Shown here: piece by piece, positions 1-8,059 of the stretch
How the letters are laid out: each line of letters begins with the position of its first letter
Position numbering within the stretch: position 1 is the first letter of the stretch
From: Methanosarcinales archaeon
GTDB lineage: Archaea; Halobacteriota; Syntropharchaeia; Alkanophagales; Methanospirareceae
Length of the DNA stretch: 14,977 nucleotides
NCBI GenBank assembly: GCA_025464585.1
Contig: JAODGL010000121.1
Span: forward strand, 1-14,977
Direction: 5' to 3'
Position numbers and translations under genes: made by a program
Notes under the pieces: model-generated
What the model was told of the DNA's origin: nothing
The model's database searches: none
The model's input: the letters and a program-made list of their open reading frames with translations, nothing else

Positions 1-2343
1 CATTATCACCTCCACACGATGAGTCCTGCCATCTGCATAAACAGGAAGGATGTTTGACTCATATCTCTCGCCATCTATTCTTATTTCTCGCACACCATGC
101 TGCACACCTTTGGGGTTGCTTACCGATATGTCATAAATTGCGCTTCTGAACCTTCTCTTTATTCTATATGAAGTCCACTCGCTGGGTATGCAGGGGTCTA
201 TCTTAAGACCATCGAGCTCAGTCCGGACACCCAGTATATAATCTACGCAAGCACGCCACATCCAGGCAGCGCTACCAGTAAGCCAGGAGTGTGAACCTTC
301 ACCATAATGCGGTGAGTCCGGACTTGCAACATACTCAGGATAGACGTATGGCTCGGTTTTGAATGCGGGATTAGAAGCAAGATTCAAGGGTAGCGTCTTT
401 CGGTAGTATTCGTACGCTTTATTCCCTCTTCCAAGAAGAGCCGCGGCAATTATACTCCATGCAGAAGCGTGCATGAATATCGCTCCATTCTCTTTTTCTC
501 CCCTTATGAACCGCGTAATTAAACCTATGGACCTATCAGGATGAGAATAAGCAGGAGTGAAAAGTGCAGTCCCATAATCTGTTTCCAAATACCGTTCTAC
601 TGAGTCCATGCATTTGCCTGCTCTATCTGCGGGAGCGATTTTACCGAAAACCGCCCAACTTTGCGTGTTCAAATAAATTTTACCTTCTTCATTTGTTTTA
701 GACCCAATGGCTTCTCCATCGTCTTTAAACGCTCGAATATACCATTCTCCATCCCAGCAGAACTCATTAACCGTTTTTTTTAGCTCTTCCTTCTCCTTTT
801 TATACTGCGATGCCACATCTGTGAACTCTAAAAATTCGTTCAATTTTATCCATCTATCCAGCACCAGATACAGCATCTGCGATGCCATCACGCTCTCTCC
901 CCTTCCTTTTTCCCCAATAAAATCAAGTGCATCGTTCCAATCGCCACGTTCAATCAAAACAAGCCCTCTTTCACTCCTTCGCGATAAAACATAGTCTATT
1001 GCTCGCCTCATATGCTCATATATCGTCCCTTTCCCCCCATCCATGAAATCCTCTTCCTCATACAGGAAATCAAAATCCCCTGTCTCTTTCAAATAGCAAA
1101 ATATGACCAGAGGATACCACATCGGGACATCTGTGTGGTCTGTTCTGGCGCCGCGCATTGAAACTTGTGAAAACGAATGGCAGGTGTTACCATCTTTGAA
1201 CTGGAACTTTGAGATGAATTTTAGCCGTTCACGTGCAAGCTCCGCATCTATCGGCAAAGTCCCTATGATTGTCTGTGCTACGTCTCTGAATCCAAATGTG
1301 TCAAAGCCAAACAGATAATAAGATGCCGCAGAACGGTACCACCAGAAATTTATCCTGTTTTGGTACTTATTCCAGATGTTCACCGATAAATCGAGTTTTT
1401 TATCCGGCGTCTCTACTTCTATTCCCTCGTTTATTATTCCATCCCAATATGCTTTTAAGCGCTCAAACTCATACTTCGCTACTTCTAATCTTATGTCGCG
1501 CTCTATTAGAATGTTCTTTAGCACACCCATACCGACCAATATCTCTTTCTCCTCCCCCTCTTTCAGGTCTAAAGAAAATTGAAAAGCGAAGATAGAGCTT
1601 CTGCCTTCGCTTTCTGTATTCCGACATCTGCCTTCTTCAACCGCTATCGGATTGGATGCCCATCTATAATCACCAATAAAAGCATCCTTCAGGCAGTCAA
1701 AACCAGTTGCTTTTGGCTCGCTTGCGAAAAATACTTTCGTTGGCCATTTTTCATTCGCGGTATGCAGCCCCCGTAACCTATCCCAGAGCGTCTTTTCAGC
1801 ATATAAAACGCCTTCTTCCTCGTACACTCGATTAAATAATTCGTGAAACTCCAAGCTCAGCAGGTCACTTCGGATGTTTCCTAAGGATAGTTCAACACCG
1901 GTGAATACTTCCAGCTTGCGTGCTTCATTACTTTTATTCTTTATCCGTATGAGCCAATATTCCAGGTCCTTGTCCGGGGGAACGAAGTATAAAACGCTGC
2001 CCTCTATTTTGTCTCTCTCTGATTTTATCAAATTATAGCCAAGTCCAACCCTGCATTCCCAGGAATCATAATCTCTATACACGGGCTCCCAGTTTATCGT
2101 CCAGTATCCATCGTCACCTGTTTCCGAAATGTAAACTTCCCTGCCCAGTGCAGCACCCTTAAGCCTTGGTCCCCATCTCGTAATTCCATTTACAAAGGGG
2201 TCCTTCCAGAACGTATAACCACCGCCAGTATGCGACATAAAGGTGCAATATCTGCCATTCGTGAGATAATTAACCCATGGCTTTGGCGTTCTTGGGTCTG
2301 TGATTATATACTCCTTCCCGTCTGCTGAGAATTTGCCTCGCAT
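1..2343 (-). CDS. GH94 family glycoside phosphorylase (cellobiose phosphorylase-like), 3' end cut by window edge
   Basis: Reading the minus strand from an ATG at 2343 gives 781 codons open to the window edge, so the gene is nearly complete but its stop lies outside. The product matches the glycosyltransferase-36/GH94 fold: an N-terminal beta-sandwich (about residues 1-260, with W/Y-rich segments such as GGGYTFWKDP and GYWTINWEPVYRD), then an alpha/alpha barrel with the hallmark GDWNDALD at residues 467-474 (positions 922-945). An aspartate in that motif is the family's general acid. HTDVPMWYPL and GSHSWLTGSAAWMW are further conserved barrel segments. Family members phosphorolyse beta-glucosides (cellobiose, chitobiose, cyclic beta-1,2-glucan) to sugar-1-phosphate, usually in the cytoplasm. 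I see no signal peptide. The exact sugar cannot be read from sequence. It is divergent from purF with only 44 bp between the starts. GH94 proteins are mostly bacterial, so lateral transfer is plausible but not shown. Confidence 0.9.
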   Translation of the reverse strand, partial: MRGKFSADGKEYIITDPRTPKPWVNYLTNGRYCTFMSHTGGGYTFWKDPFVNGITRWGPRLKGAALGREVYISETGDDGYWTINWEPVYRDYDSWECRVGLGYNLIKSERDKIEGSVLYFVPPDKDLEYWLIRIKNKSNEARKLEVFTGVELSLGNIRSDLLSLEFHELFNRVYEEEGVLYAEKTLWDRLRGLHTANEKWPTKVFFASEPKATGFDCLKDAFIGDYRWASNPIAVEEGRCRNTESEGRSSIFAFQFSLDLKEGEEKEILVGMGVLKNILIERDIRLEVAKYEFERLKAYWDGIINEGIEVETPDKKLDLSVNIWNKYQNRINFWWYRSAASYYLFGFDTFGFRDVAQTIIGTLPIDAELARERLKFISKFQFKDGNTCHSFSQVSMRGARTDHTDVPMWYPLVIFCYLKETGDFDFLYEEEDFMDGGKGTIYEHMRRAIDYVLSRRSERGLVLIERGDWNDALDFIGEKGRGESVMASQMLYLVLDRWIKLNEFLEFTDVASQYKKEKEELKKTVNEFCWDGEWYIRAFKDDGEAIGSKTNEEGKIYLNTQSWAVFGKIAPADRAGKCMDSVERYLETDYGTALFTPAYSHPDRSIGLITRFIRGEKENGAIFMHASAWSIIAAALLGRGNKAYEYYRKTLPLNLASNPAFKTEPYVYPEYVASPDSPHYGEGSHSWLTGSAAWMWRACVDYILGVRTELDGLKIDPCIPSEWTSYRIKRRFRSAIYDISVSNPKGVQHGVREIRIDGERYESNILPVYADGRTHRVEVIM

Positions 2344-2387
2344 TGATTAATACTTTCCTTTTTCTTTTATTTTACTTACATTAAGAA
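2344..2387. promoter_or_regulatory. Short AT-rich divergent promoter region between GH94 and purF
   Basis: Only 44 bp separate the two outward-facing start codons, and the stretch is almost entirely A/T, with pyrimidine tracts on the plus strand. Both promoters must lie here or reach into the opposite gene. No convincing TATA box or palindrome can be singled out. Neither start has a strong Shine-Dalgarno sequence, so short-leader or leaderless transcripts are likely (inference). Confidence 0.4.
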
Positions 2388-3872
2388 ATGATAAATTATA
2401 GAGAGGTGTTGACTAAAAAGGAAGAATGTGGAATAGTAGGTATCGCATTAGCCCGGGGGAATGCAGCTTTGCCCATCTTTTATGCACTCTATGCTTTACA
2501 ACACCGGGGGCAGGAATCCGCAGGCATAGCTGTGAGCGTTAGTGCGGGTGAAGATAATGGGAAAGGAAGCGAAACAAGTAAGTACACGAGGAATATACCA
2601 CTAATAAAGGGGATGGGATTTGTTTATGAAGTTTTCGACCACCCACGCCTGGAATCGCTAAAAGGGAACATCGGTATAGGTCATGTCAGATATTCCACGA
2701 CTGGGGCATCAGCGGTAGAAAATGCAGAGCCTTTACTCGTGAATTACCAGCGTGGGAAAATTGCTATCGCACATAACGGCAACCTTGTGAATACCGCAGA
2801 GCTGAGAAGAGAGTTAGAGCGAGATGGTAGGGTCTTCCATTCTGATACCGACACAGAGGTGATAGCGCATTTACTTGCCAAGGAACTGGTGCGGCATGAT
2901 CCGATAGAGGCTGTTAAGGAACTGATGAAACGTGTGATAGGGTCTTATTCTTTGGTTATCCTGTTGAATAACATATTAATAGCAGTTAGAGACCCACTGG
3001 GCATTAAACCTTTGTGCTTGGGTGAAATAAGAGATGAAAACGGAAAAAGAGGATATATAATAGCATCCGAAAGTCCGGCGATAGATATGTTAGGTGGCGT
3101 CTTAATGCGGGATGTGAGACCCGGAGAGATATTGATTGTAAAAGGTGAGGATTTAGAAAGTCATCAGTTATATCGAGGGAAAAACACCGCTCATTGTGTA
3201 TTTGAATACATCTATTTTGCACGCGCTGATTCGGTACTGGATGGACAGTTGGTATATGACGTAAGGATGAAGATAGGTAAAAGATTGGCGGAGGAATGTG
3301 GCGTAGAGGCAGATATAGTCTCACCAGTACCGGATTCGGGCATCACATTTGCCATAGGCTATGCGAAACGAGCAGGACTCGATTATATGGAGGGTTTTAT
3401 AAAAAACAGGTATGTAGGAAGGACTTTTATCATGCCTGAGAAAGCTTCGAGGGATACCGCGGTGAGATTGAAATTAAATGTCGTGCAAGCCAACGTGGAG
3501 GGAAAAAGAATTGTTCTGGTGGATGACAGTATTGTCAGGGGAACTACATCGAGGAGAATTGTGGATAATTTGAGGAAAAAAGGTGCGAAAGAGGTGCATA
3601 TGCGAATAGGAAGTCCACCGATAATCGCTCCTTGCTACCTCGGCATCAATACGCCAACGAGGGATGAGTTACTGGCTTCAAACAGGAATCTGGATGAGAT
3701 TTGTGCGTTTCTACACGCCGATTCGATTGGATATCTTAGCATGAAAGGGCTGATAGATTCCGTGGGAATAGCGGCAAGCAATCTTTGCCTGGGATGTCTG
3801 ACGGAGAAATATCCTGTTGAAATACCAGGCGAAGTGTGTATAGCGCGACAGTTAAAATTGACACAGTTCTAA
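2388..3872 (+). CDS. purF: Amidophosphoribosyltransferase (glutamine PRPP amidotransferase), Fe-S type with propeptide
   Basis: Catalyses the first committed step of purine synthesis, glutamine + PRPP to phosphoribosylamine, in the cytoplasm. The N-terminal Ntn-hydrolase domain begins at ECGIVGI, making Cys14 the glutamine-hydrolysing nucleophile; the 13 residues before it would be a propeptide that must be removed. LQHRGQESAG (37-46) and the HNGNLVN segment are typical of the domain. The PRPP-binding motif VLVDDSIVRGTTS has its two aspartates at 379 and 380. Four cysteines (C270, C416, C467, C470) match the spacing of the [4Fe-4S] ligands in the Bacillus subtilis enzyme (146, about 51-55, and 3 residues apart), so this is the oxygen-sensitive cluster-bearing class rather than the E. 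coli class. Length 494 aa is normal. The ATG at 2388 is the only upstream ATG; an in-frame GTG at 2406 would leave a shorter propeptide. It leads a plus-strand run of four genes. Confidence 0.96.
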   Translation: MINYREVLTKKEECGIVGIALARGNAALPIFYALYALQHRGQESAGIAVSVSAGEDNGKGSETSKYTRNIPLIKGMGFVYEVFDHPRLESLKGNIGIGHVRYSTTGASAVENAEPLLVNYQRGKIAIAHNGNLVNTAELRRELERDGRVFHSDTDTEVIAHLLAKELVRHDPIEAVKELMKRVIGSYSLVILLNNILIAVRDPLGIKPLCLGEIRDENGKRGYIIASESPAIDMLGGVLMRDVRPGEILIVKGEDLESHQLYRGKNTAHCVFEYIYFARADSVLDGQLVYDVRMKIGKRLAEECGVEADIVSPVPDSGITFAIGYAKRAGLDYMEGFIKNRYVGRTFIMPEKASRDTAVRLKLNVVQANVEGKRIVLVDDSIVRGTTSRRIVDNLRKKGAKEVHMRIGSPPIIAPCYLGINTPTRDELLASNRNLDEICAFLHADSIGYLSMKGLIDSVGIAASNLCLGCLTEKYPVEIPGEVCIARQLKLTQF

Positions 3873-3940
3873 CTAACAAGCACCAGCTTACAATACAAAT
3901 GAAAACATTTTTAAGGGATAAATCAAATAGAAATAAAATA

Positions 3941-4522
3941 ATGGCGATAAGAGAAAGAATAGAGGGACCGGGTGAAGAAGAGAAGCCAAGAGGTATAGAG
4001 ATAAAGTTTAAATATGAGGATTATCTCCACCTACCTGACGATGGTAAGAGATACCAGATAATAGGGGGGGAGTTATACGTAGTGCCCGCACCAGTGCCGT
4101 ATCACCAGGATATATTGAGGAATATAGGATTTATTCTTTTTGCGTTTGTTAAGGAGAGGGATTTGGGAAGGGTCTATTATGCACCTTGCGATGTCGTTCT
4201 CTCAGAAGAGGACGTGGTCCAGCCTGATATACTCTTCATATCAAAGGAGAGGGAGTATATTATAGGAGAGAAGAACATCCAGGGCGCTCCTGACTTGATA
4301 ATAGAGATCCTGTCGCCAAGAACGATGGAGATTGACAGGAAATTGAAGGTGAAGTTGTATGAAAAGTATGGAGTGAAGGAGTACTGGCTTGTAGAACCAG
4401 AAAGAAAAGAAGTGGAGGTTCTGGTGCTTGGTAAAGAGGGGTACACGAGTTGGGGGACGTTTAAGGAGTCTTTTTCCTCCCCGTTATTAAAAATAGAAAT
4501 GGATTTGAAGGATGTGTTTTAA
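3941..4522 (+). CDS. Uma2 family protein (DUF820), PD-(D/E)XK nuclease-like fold
   Basis: A 193-residue protein of the Uma2/DUF820 family, which has a restriction-endonuclease-like core; its biological role is unknown. Family landmarks appear in order: YEDYLHLPDDGKRYQIIGGELY near the N-terminus, then QPDILFIS, LIIEILSPRT, and KLKVKLYEKYGVKEYWLVEP. These supply the expected acidic residues and lysines of a PD-(D/E)XK site, so the site looks intact. The frame is open further upstream, with an ATG at 3899 and an apparent start at 3836 inside purF. I prefer the ATG at 3941 because it gives the usual family length and the extra residues are not family-like. A TTTTTAA element about 30 bp upstream could be a TATA box. 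The 3' end overlaps the next gene by 11 bp. Uma2 genes are abundant in cyanobacteria and Chloroflexi and patchy in archaea, so mobility is possible. Confidence 0.8.
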   Translation: MAIRERIEGPGEEEKPRGIEIKFKYEDYLHLPDDGKRYQIIGGELYVVPAPVPYHQDILRNIGFILFAFVKERDLGRVYYAPCDVVLSEEDVVQPDILFISKEREYIIGEKNIQGAPDLIIEILSPRTMEIDRKLKVKLYEKYGVKEYWLVEPERKEVEVLVLGKEGYTSWGTFKESFSSPLLKIEMDLKDVF

Positions 4523-5645
4523 GACACTTGTTATTTGCGTAGACCGGGATAATGACATAGGCGAGAAAGCAGGGTTAGAGACGCCTGTGATAGGCAGAGA
4601 AGCGAGCCTGTCCGCGGCGACCAAATTAGGACTCGTGGATCCCGAAGATTCTGATATAAATGCGATATTTGAAGCGATAAGAATATACGAAAGGTTGAAT
4701 TCAGGTGAAGAAGGCACCGGTGCCGAAGTCGTTCTAATCGCAGGCGATAAGAATGTGGGATTGGAGTCAGACAGAAAAATAGGGCATGAACTGGATGAGG
4801 TTTTATCCAAAACCAGCGCAGATTCCGCTATTCTCGTATCTGATGGTGCAGAAGACGAGTGGATTATTCCTATTATGCAGTCAAGGGTGAAGATAGATTC
4901 TGTGCGAAGAGTGGTGGTGAAGCAGAGTGAACCACTGGAAAGCACTTTTTATGTGATAAAGAGGTTGTTTGAGGACCCGAAGTTTTCTCGCACTTTCTTG
5001 ACGCCCATAGGTCTTATTTTTATTGCATTATTTATTTCTTTCTTAGTTGAAAAACCGGGCTGGGCAGTAGGGCTAATTTTTGGGTTTATAGGTGTTTACA
5101 TACTACTTAAAGGATTAGGGCGTGAGAATATATTAATGGAACTCCTGGAGACCGTAAAGCAGTCCTTATACAGCGGTAAGATCTCTTTTGTCACTTATAT
5201 CTGTGCAGTTGTGTTACTCCTGGTAGGCACCTTGCAAGGTCTGATCGGAAGCTGGGATTATTATCTAAAAATGGGGTCTGAAGTAGAGGGATATGTATTA
5301 TTAGGCATGGTATTCATCAAGTGCGCAATAGGATGGTATGTGGGAGCAGGACTTGCTCCTCTGGTGGGAAAGATGATGAACATGCTCATTGAGGGGGAAA
5401 GAATAGTCAGGCAGTGGACCATATTATTTTATATAATTGCCTCCGGGGTGCTTCTGTGGGGAGGGAGCGAATGCATAATTTTGTTGAGTGAGGGTAACTC
5501 AGTTATGGCTTATATAACCCTTTTTCTCTCCATACTTGGTGCGATCACCATATCACTTTTAGGTATGGGAATCTCATGGTATGTAAGGAGCACGCTAATA
5601 AAAGGAAAAAAAGAGCTCGAAATAGAGGAAATGAAAAGTGAATGA
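4512..5645 (+). CDS. DUF373 family archaeal membrane protein
   Basis: A 377-residue DUF373 protein, a conserved archaeal family of unknown function. The cytoplasmic N-terminal half (about 1-158) starts LVICVDRDNDIGEKAG and contains the family's acidic and glycine-rich segments, including TPVIGRE, LVDPEDSDINAIFEA, GDKNVGLESDRKI and LVSDGAEDEWIIPI. The C-terminal half has about six hydrophobic membrane segments, near residues 162-178, 184-203, 225-246, 261-285, 302-325 and 331-358. The start ATG at 4512 overlaps the end of the Uma2 gene by 11 bp and sits directly behind GAAGG, suggesting translational coupling. Its stop overlaps the next start (ATGA-type), so it is co-transcribed with the GlmU-like gene. 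The aspartate-rich N-terminus hints at phosphate or metal chemistry, but no activity can be assigned. Confidence 0.9.
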   Translation: MCFKTLVICVDRDNDIGEKAGLETPVIGREASLSAATKLGLVDPEDSDINAIFEAIRIYERLNSGEEGTGAEVVLIAGDKNVGLESDRKIGHELDEVLSKTSADSAILVSDGAEDEWIIPIMQSRVKIDSVRRVVVKQSEPLESTFYVIKRLFEDPKFSRTFLTPIGLIFIALFISFLVEKPGWAVGLIFGFIGVYILLKGLGRENILMELLETVKQSLYSGKISFVTYICAVVLLLVGTLQGLIGSWDYYLKMGSEVEGYVLLGMVFIKCAIGWYVGAGLAPLVGKMMNMLIEGERIVRQWTILFYIIASGVLLWGGSECIILLSEGNSVMAYITLFLSILGAITISLLGMGISWYVRSTLIKGKKELEIEEMKSE

Positions 5646-6859
5646 GCATGAAAATGAAAGCGGTAATTTTAGCGGCTGGCGAAGGTAAAAGGATGCGACC
5701 TCTTACTTACGAAAGACCGAAAGTAATGCTTCCAATAGCAGGAAAACCAATAATCGAGCATTTGTTAGTGGAGATGAAAGAAGTTGGAATTGACGACTTC
5801 GTATTTGTTGTTGGGTACCATGATGAAACTATCCGTGATTATTTCAGAAAAGGTGAAAAGTGGGATGTTTCTATCCAATATGTAACGCAAAAAACGCAGC
5901 TTGGCACTGCTGACGCACTAAGAAGGACAGAAGGTTTAGTGGAAGACAAATTCATTATGCTGAACGGTGACACAATTGTAAGCGCAGAGGACATCAGAAA
6001 AGTCATAACAGACGGTGTTAATATTGCACTTGGAGTAATAGAAGTAAGAAATCCGGAGGATTACGGCGTTGTGGAGACCGAGGGAGAGAAGGTAGCGAGA
6101 ATTCATGAAAAGATGAAAGAGCCGCCTTCAAACTTGATAAATGCCGGTGTTTACTTCTTAGATGAAAATATCTTTACCGCCCTGTCAAAAACAGCTAAAT
6201 CGAAGCGGGGTGAATTTGAACTCACGGATTCTTTACAGTTGCTGATAGAAGAAGGTACCGATATCTTTTGGAAGCCCATCGAGCACTGGATAGACGTCAG
6301 TTACCCCTGGGATTTGCTGGCTGCAAATGAGCTTTTAATTGAGAGAATCCGTGCAGTAAATAAGGGAGAGCTCGAGGAAAACGTCTGGATAAAGGACAAG
6401 GTGGCGATTGGAAGGGGCACAGTGATAAAATCCGGCTCATACATAGAAGGACCGGTCTTGATAGGTGAAAATTGTGAAATTGGACCGAATAGCTACATAC
6501 GTCCAAATACCTCTGTTGGTGATGATTGCCATATAGGGAGTGCAGTTGAGATTAAGAATTCGATTATTATGGATGGAACGAAAATCCCTCATCTCAGCTA
6601 TGTTGGCGATTCTGTTATAGGATGCAGATGCAACTTAGGTGCCGGGACGAAGATAGCAAATCTAAGGTTTGATGATGCAACTATAAAGGCAAAGGGATTG
6701 GATACCAGGAGGAGAAAGCTTGGTGCAATCATAAGCGACGGAGTAAAAACAGGAATAAATGCATGTATTGACGCTGGCACGATTATCGGGAACAACACAC
6801 TTATTGGACCCGGCGGTTACGCATCAGGTTATATAGCAGAAAACTCGAGAGTATTTTGA
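5642..6859 (+). CDS. glmU: Bifunctional sugar-1-phosphate nucleotidylyltransferase / acetyltransferase (archaeal GlmU-like)
   Basis: Predicted to acetylate glucosamine-1-phosphate and couple it to UTP, giving UDP-GlcNAc for N-glycans and surface polymers. The N-terminal nucleotidylyltransferase domain (about 5-235) has LAAGEGKRMRPLTYERPK (10-27), LGTADAL (87-93), and LNGDT (107-111) with its metal-binding aspartate. From about residue 248 to the end, isoleucine- and valine-rich hexapeptides form a left-handed beta helix, with PHLSYVGDSVIG (316-327) and NLGAGT (331-336) matching the GlmU acetyltransferase site. Length 405 aa is typical of archaeal forms such as the Sulfolobus enzyme, which are shorter than bacterial GlmU. 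ATGs at 5642, 5648 and 5654 are all possible starts; the first overlaps the previous stop by 4 bp and is preferred for coupling. Related archaeal enzymes also use glucose-1-phosphate and dTTP, so specificity is not certain. Confidence 0.9.
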   Translation: MSMKMKAVILAAGEGKRMRPLTYERPKVMLPIAGKPIIEHLLVEMKEVGIDDFVFVVGYHDETIRDYFRKGEKWDVSIQYVTQKTQLGTADALRRTEGLVEDKFIMLNGDTIVSAEDIRKVITDGVNIALGVIEVRNPEDYGVVETEGEKVARIHEKMKEPPSNLINAGVYFLDENIFTALSKTAKSKRGEFELTDSLQLLIEEGTDIFWKPIEHWIDVSYPWDLLAANELLIERIRAVNKGELEENVWIKDKVAIGRGTVIKSGSYIEGPVLIGENCEIGPNSYIRPNTSVGDDCHIGSAVEIKNSIIMDGTKIPHLSYVGDSVIGCRCNLGAGTKIANLRFDDATIKAKGLDTRRRKLGAIISDGVKTGINACIDAGTIIGNNTLIGPGGYASGYIAENSRVF

Positions 6860-6880
6860 ATCCCAACCTGTCTTTAACGA

Positions 6881-7567
6881 CTAACGGCAAAAAACATCCA
6901 GGAGTTCATTCAAATCGCTTATAACAAACTCTTCACCCTCTCCTTTTACTTCTCTGCTCCTGCTTCTCTTTCTGTCCAGATAATACGCATTTATGCCTAT
7001 CTTGCGTGGATTGACAAAATCAAACACCCAGTGGTCACCGGTATGGACAACCTCTTGTGGCTGCACATCCAGAATCCTGCATACTCGTGCGTAAAAACCA
7101 TTTGATTTCTTCACCTCACCACAATCAGACGTTGCCGAGAATATGCGTGAGAAGAATTTTTTTATGCTGTGAATTTGAAAATCAACGAATTCCGTTGCTG
7201 CATTCGAGCTTACCACCAGTTCAAAACCTTCCTCTGTCAGCGCTTTCAAGACGCTTTCCACTTCTTCGTATATCTTTATCTCGCATTCGTATTTCCTGAA
7301 TAGCTCCTCACGCGTTATTCCTAAGCCAAACTTCCGCAGCCAGTAATCTATCTTATACCATTCTATCCTGTTCTCTCCTATCTTGTCATATTCGCTTTTT
7401 ACGAATTCAAAAGCCTGCTCAAAGCTCAAGCCTTCTTCCTCTGCATACGCCTCCGGGATACCCTGTAACCAAACGCAATCCGCAAATGCCTGACTCACCA
7501 GGGTGCCGTCAACGTCAAAGGATATAATCTTTATGGCTTTTCGTCTCAATTGTTTTTTCTGTGACAT
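6881..7567 (-). CDS. HAD superfamily hydrolase (phosphatase-like)
   Basis: A 228-residue soluble HAD-fold protein. Motif I is SFDVDGTLV, with nucleophile Asp18 and acid/base Asp20. The helical cap (about 25-95) follows, then motif II (LVVSSNAATEF), the motif III lysine near EVKKSNGF, and motif IV, HTGDHWVFDFVNPRK, with its metal-binding acidic residues. All four motifs are intact, so it should be active on a small phosphorylated substrate, which cannot be named. The ATG at 7567 lacks a clear Shine-Dalgarno sequence; translation from inside the gene would remove part of motif I, so the start is within a few residues. It converges with the GlmU-like gene, 21 bp between stop codons, so it is transcribed separately from that block. 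It marks the last ordinary-looking gene before the accessory region. Confidence 0.85.
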   Translation of the reverse strand: MSQKKQLRRKAIKIISFDVDGTLVSQAFADCVWLQGIPEAYAEEEGLSFEQAFEFVKSEYDKIGENRIEWYKIDYWLRKFGLGITREELFRKYECEIKIYEEVESVLKALTEEGFELVVSSNAATEFVDFQIHSIKKFFSRIFSATSDCGEVKKSNGFYARVCRILDVQPQEVVHTGDHWVFDFVNPRKIGINAYYLDRKRSRSREVKGEGEEFVISDLNELLDVFCR

Positions 7568-7683
7568 TTTTGTCGCTATTTTTTCTCTTTTTCAACTACG
7601 ATTCCTAAAGTGAAGAGAAGCCACCTCTCATCTCACAAAGTATTTGTATATTTTGCACTCTTTTTAAAAGTACACAGGAAATA

Positions 7684-7731
7684 AGGGTTATATAATAAAA
7701 CCATATTGGACAATAGGAGGTGACGTATATG
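7684..7731 (+). promoter_or_regulatory. Orphan promoter and strong Shine-Dalgarno with start codon, no intact gene behind
   Basis: A TATA-like TTATATAATAAA (7688-7699) is followed by a perfect AGGAGGTGA (7715-7723) and an ATG at 7729. This looks like a complete archaeal gene start. The frame closes after 31 codons (TGA near 7822) and its sequence lies opposite the AOR remnant, so it resembles no protein. The likely explanation is that these are the upstream signals of a gene whose body was deleted and replaced by the AOR debris; a leader peptide is a weaker alternative. Confidence 0.45.
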
Positions 7732-7750
7732 CGGAAAAGAGATTTTTATC

Positions 7751-8004
7751 CTTTCTCCTTTCCAGTGCGAATATCCGCTCACCGGTCTTTAAAAGGTCAT
7801 GCCACCGGTTGCAGGACTCTTTGAGACCACGACATGCCTCCCACTGCTCGGGGCTTTCGTCCCGGTCAAAGGTCCTGTCGCAATCACAACGATGTTTTCC
7901 GCGAAAAAAGGGTTCGTTCCAGCAGGCAGCTCATCATATACAACCTTCGCTCCAAATCCTCTCCCTCCGAGGAATTTCCTCCTAAAAAAAATTTTCGCTT
8001 TTTG
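7751..8004 (-). pseudogene. Decayed aldehyde:ferredoxin oxidoreductase (AOR) remnant with internal deletion
   Basis: The minus-strand frame from 8004 down to a TAA at 7789-7791 encodes about 70 residues with the unmistakable AOR N-terminal signature: RKFLGGRGFGAKVVYDELP, then ATGPLTGTKAPSSGRHVVVS and KSPATGG. In intact AORs (about 600 aa) this continues through the tungstopterin domain. Here it stops after GMTF. Immediately downstream in a shifted frame (about 7757-7783) the strand reads TGERIFALER, which matches the conserved motif near the C-terminus of AORs. So about 500 internal codons appear to be missing. About 20 N-terminal residues and any start codon are also gone; the upstream boundary abuts the rhodanese promoter. 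The C-terminal match is short and less certain than the N-terminal one. No function is expected. Confidence 0.8.
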
Positions 8005-8013
8005 TTATTATCA

Positions 8014-8055
8014 CAACTTTATATAACAATTGTTATAATAAAAGATGGTGAGATG
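8014..8055 (+). promoter_or_regulatory. Rhodanese promoter with perfect 16-bp palindromic operator
   Basis: The archaeal TATA box CTTTATATA overlaps the left edge of the perfect inverted repeat TATAACAATTGTTATA at 8022-8037. A GGTGAG Shine-Dalgarno follows about 6 bp ahead of the ATG at 8060. The same palindrome occurs with the same TATA offset before the NifU-like gene (8930-8945), and degenerate forms lie before the HTH/GMC pair. A dimer bound here would cover the site where TBP/TFB and RNA polymerase load, so repression is the simplest model (inference). Confidence 0.75.
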
Positions 8056-8059
8056 AAAA

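Noticed and set aside
707..1776. Several plus-strand open frames of 60-100 codons opposite the GH94 gene
   Set aside because: They are antisense shadows of a clear GH94 reading frame that is continuous across the whole interval.
3836..3940. Longer Uma2 reading frame starting inside purF
   Set aside because: The extra 35 residues are not family-like, overlap purF, and the ATG at 3941 gives the normal length.
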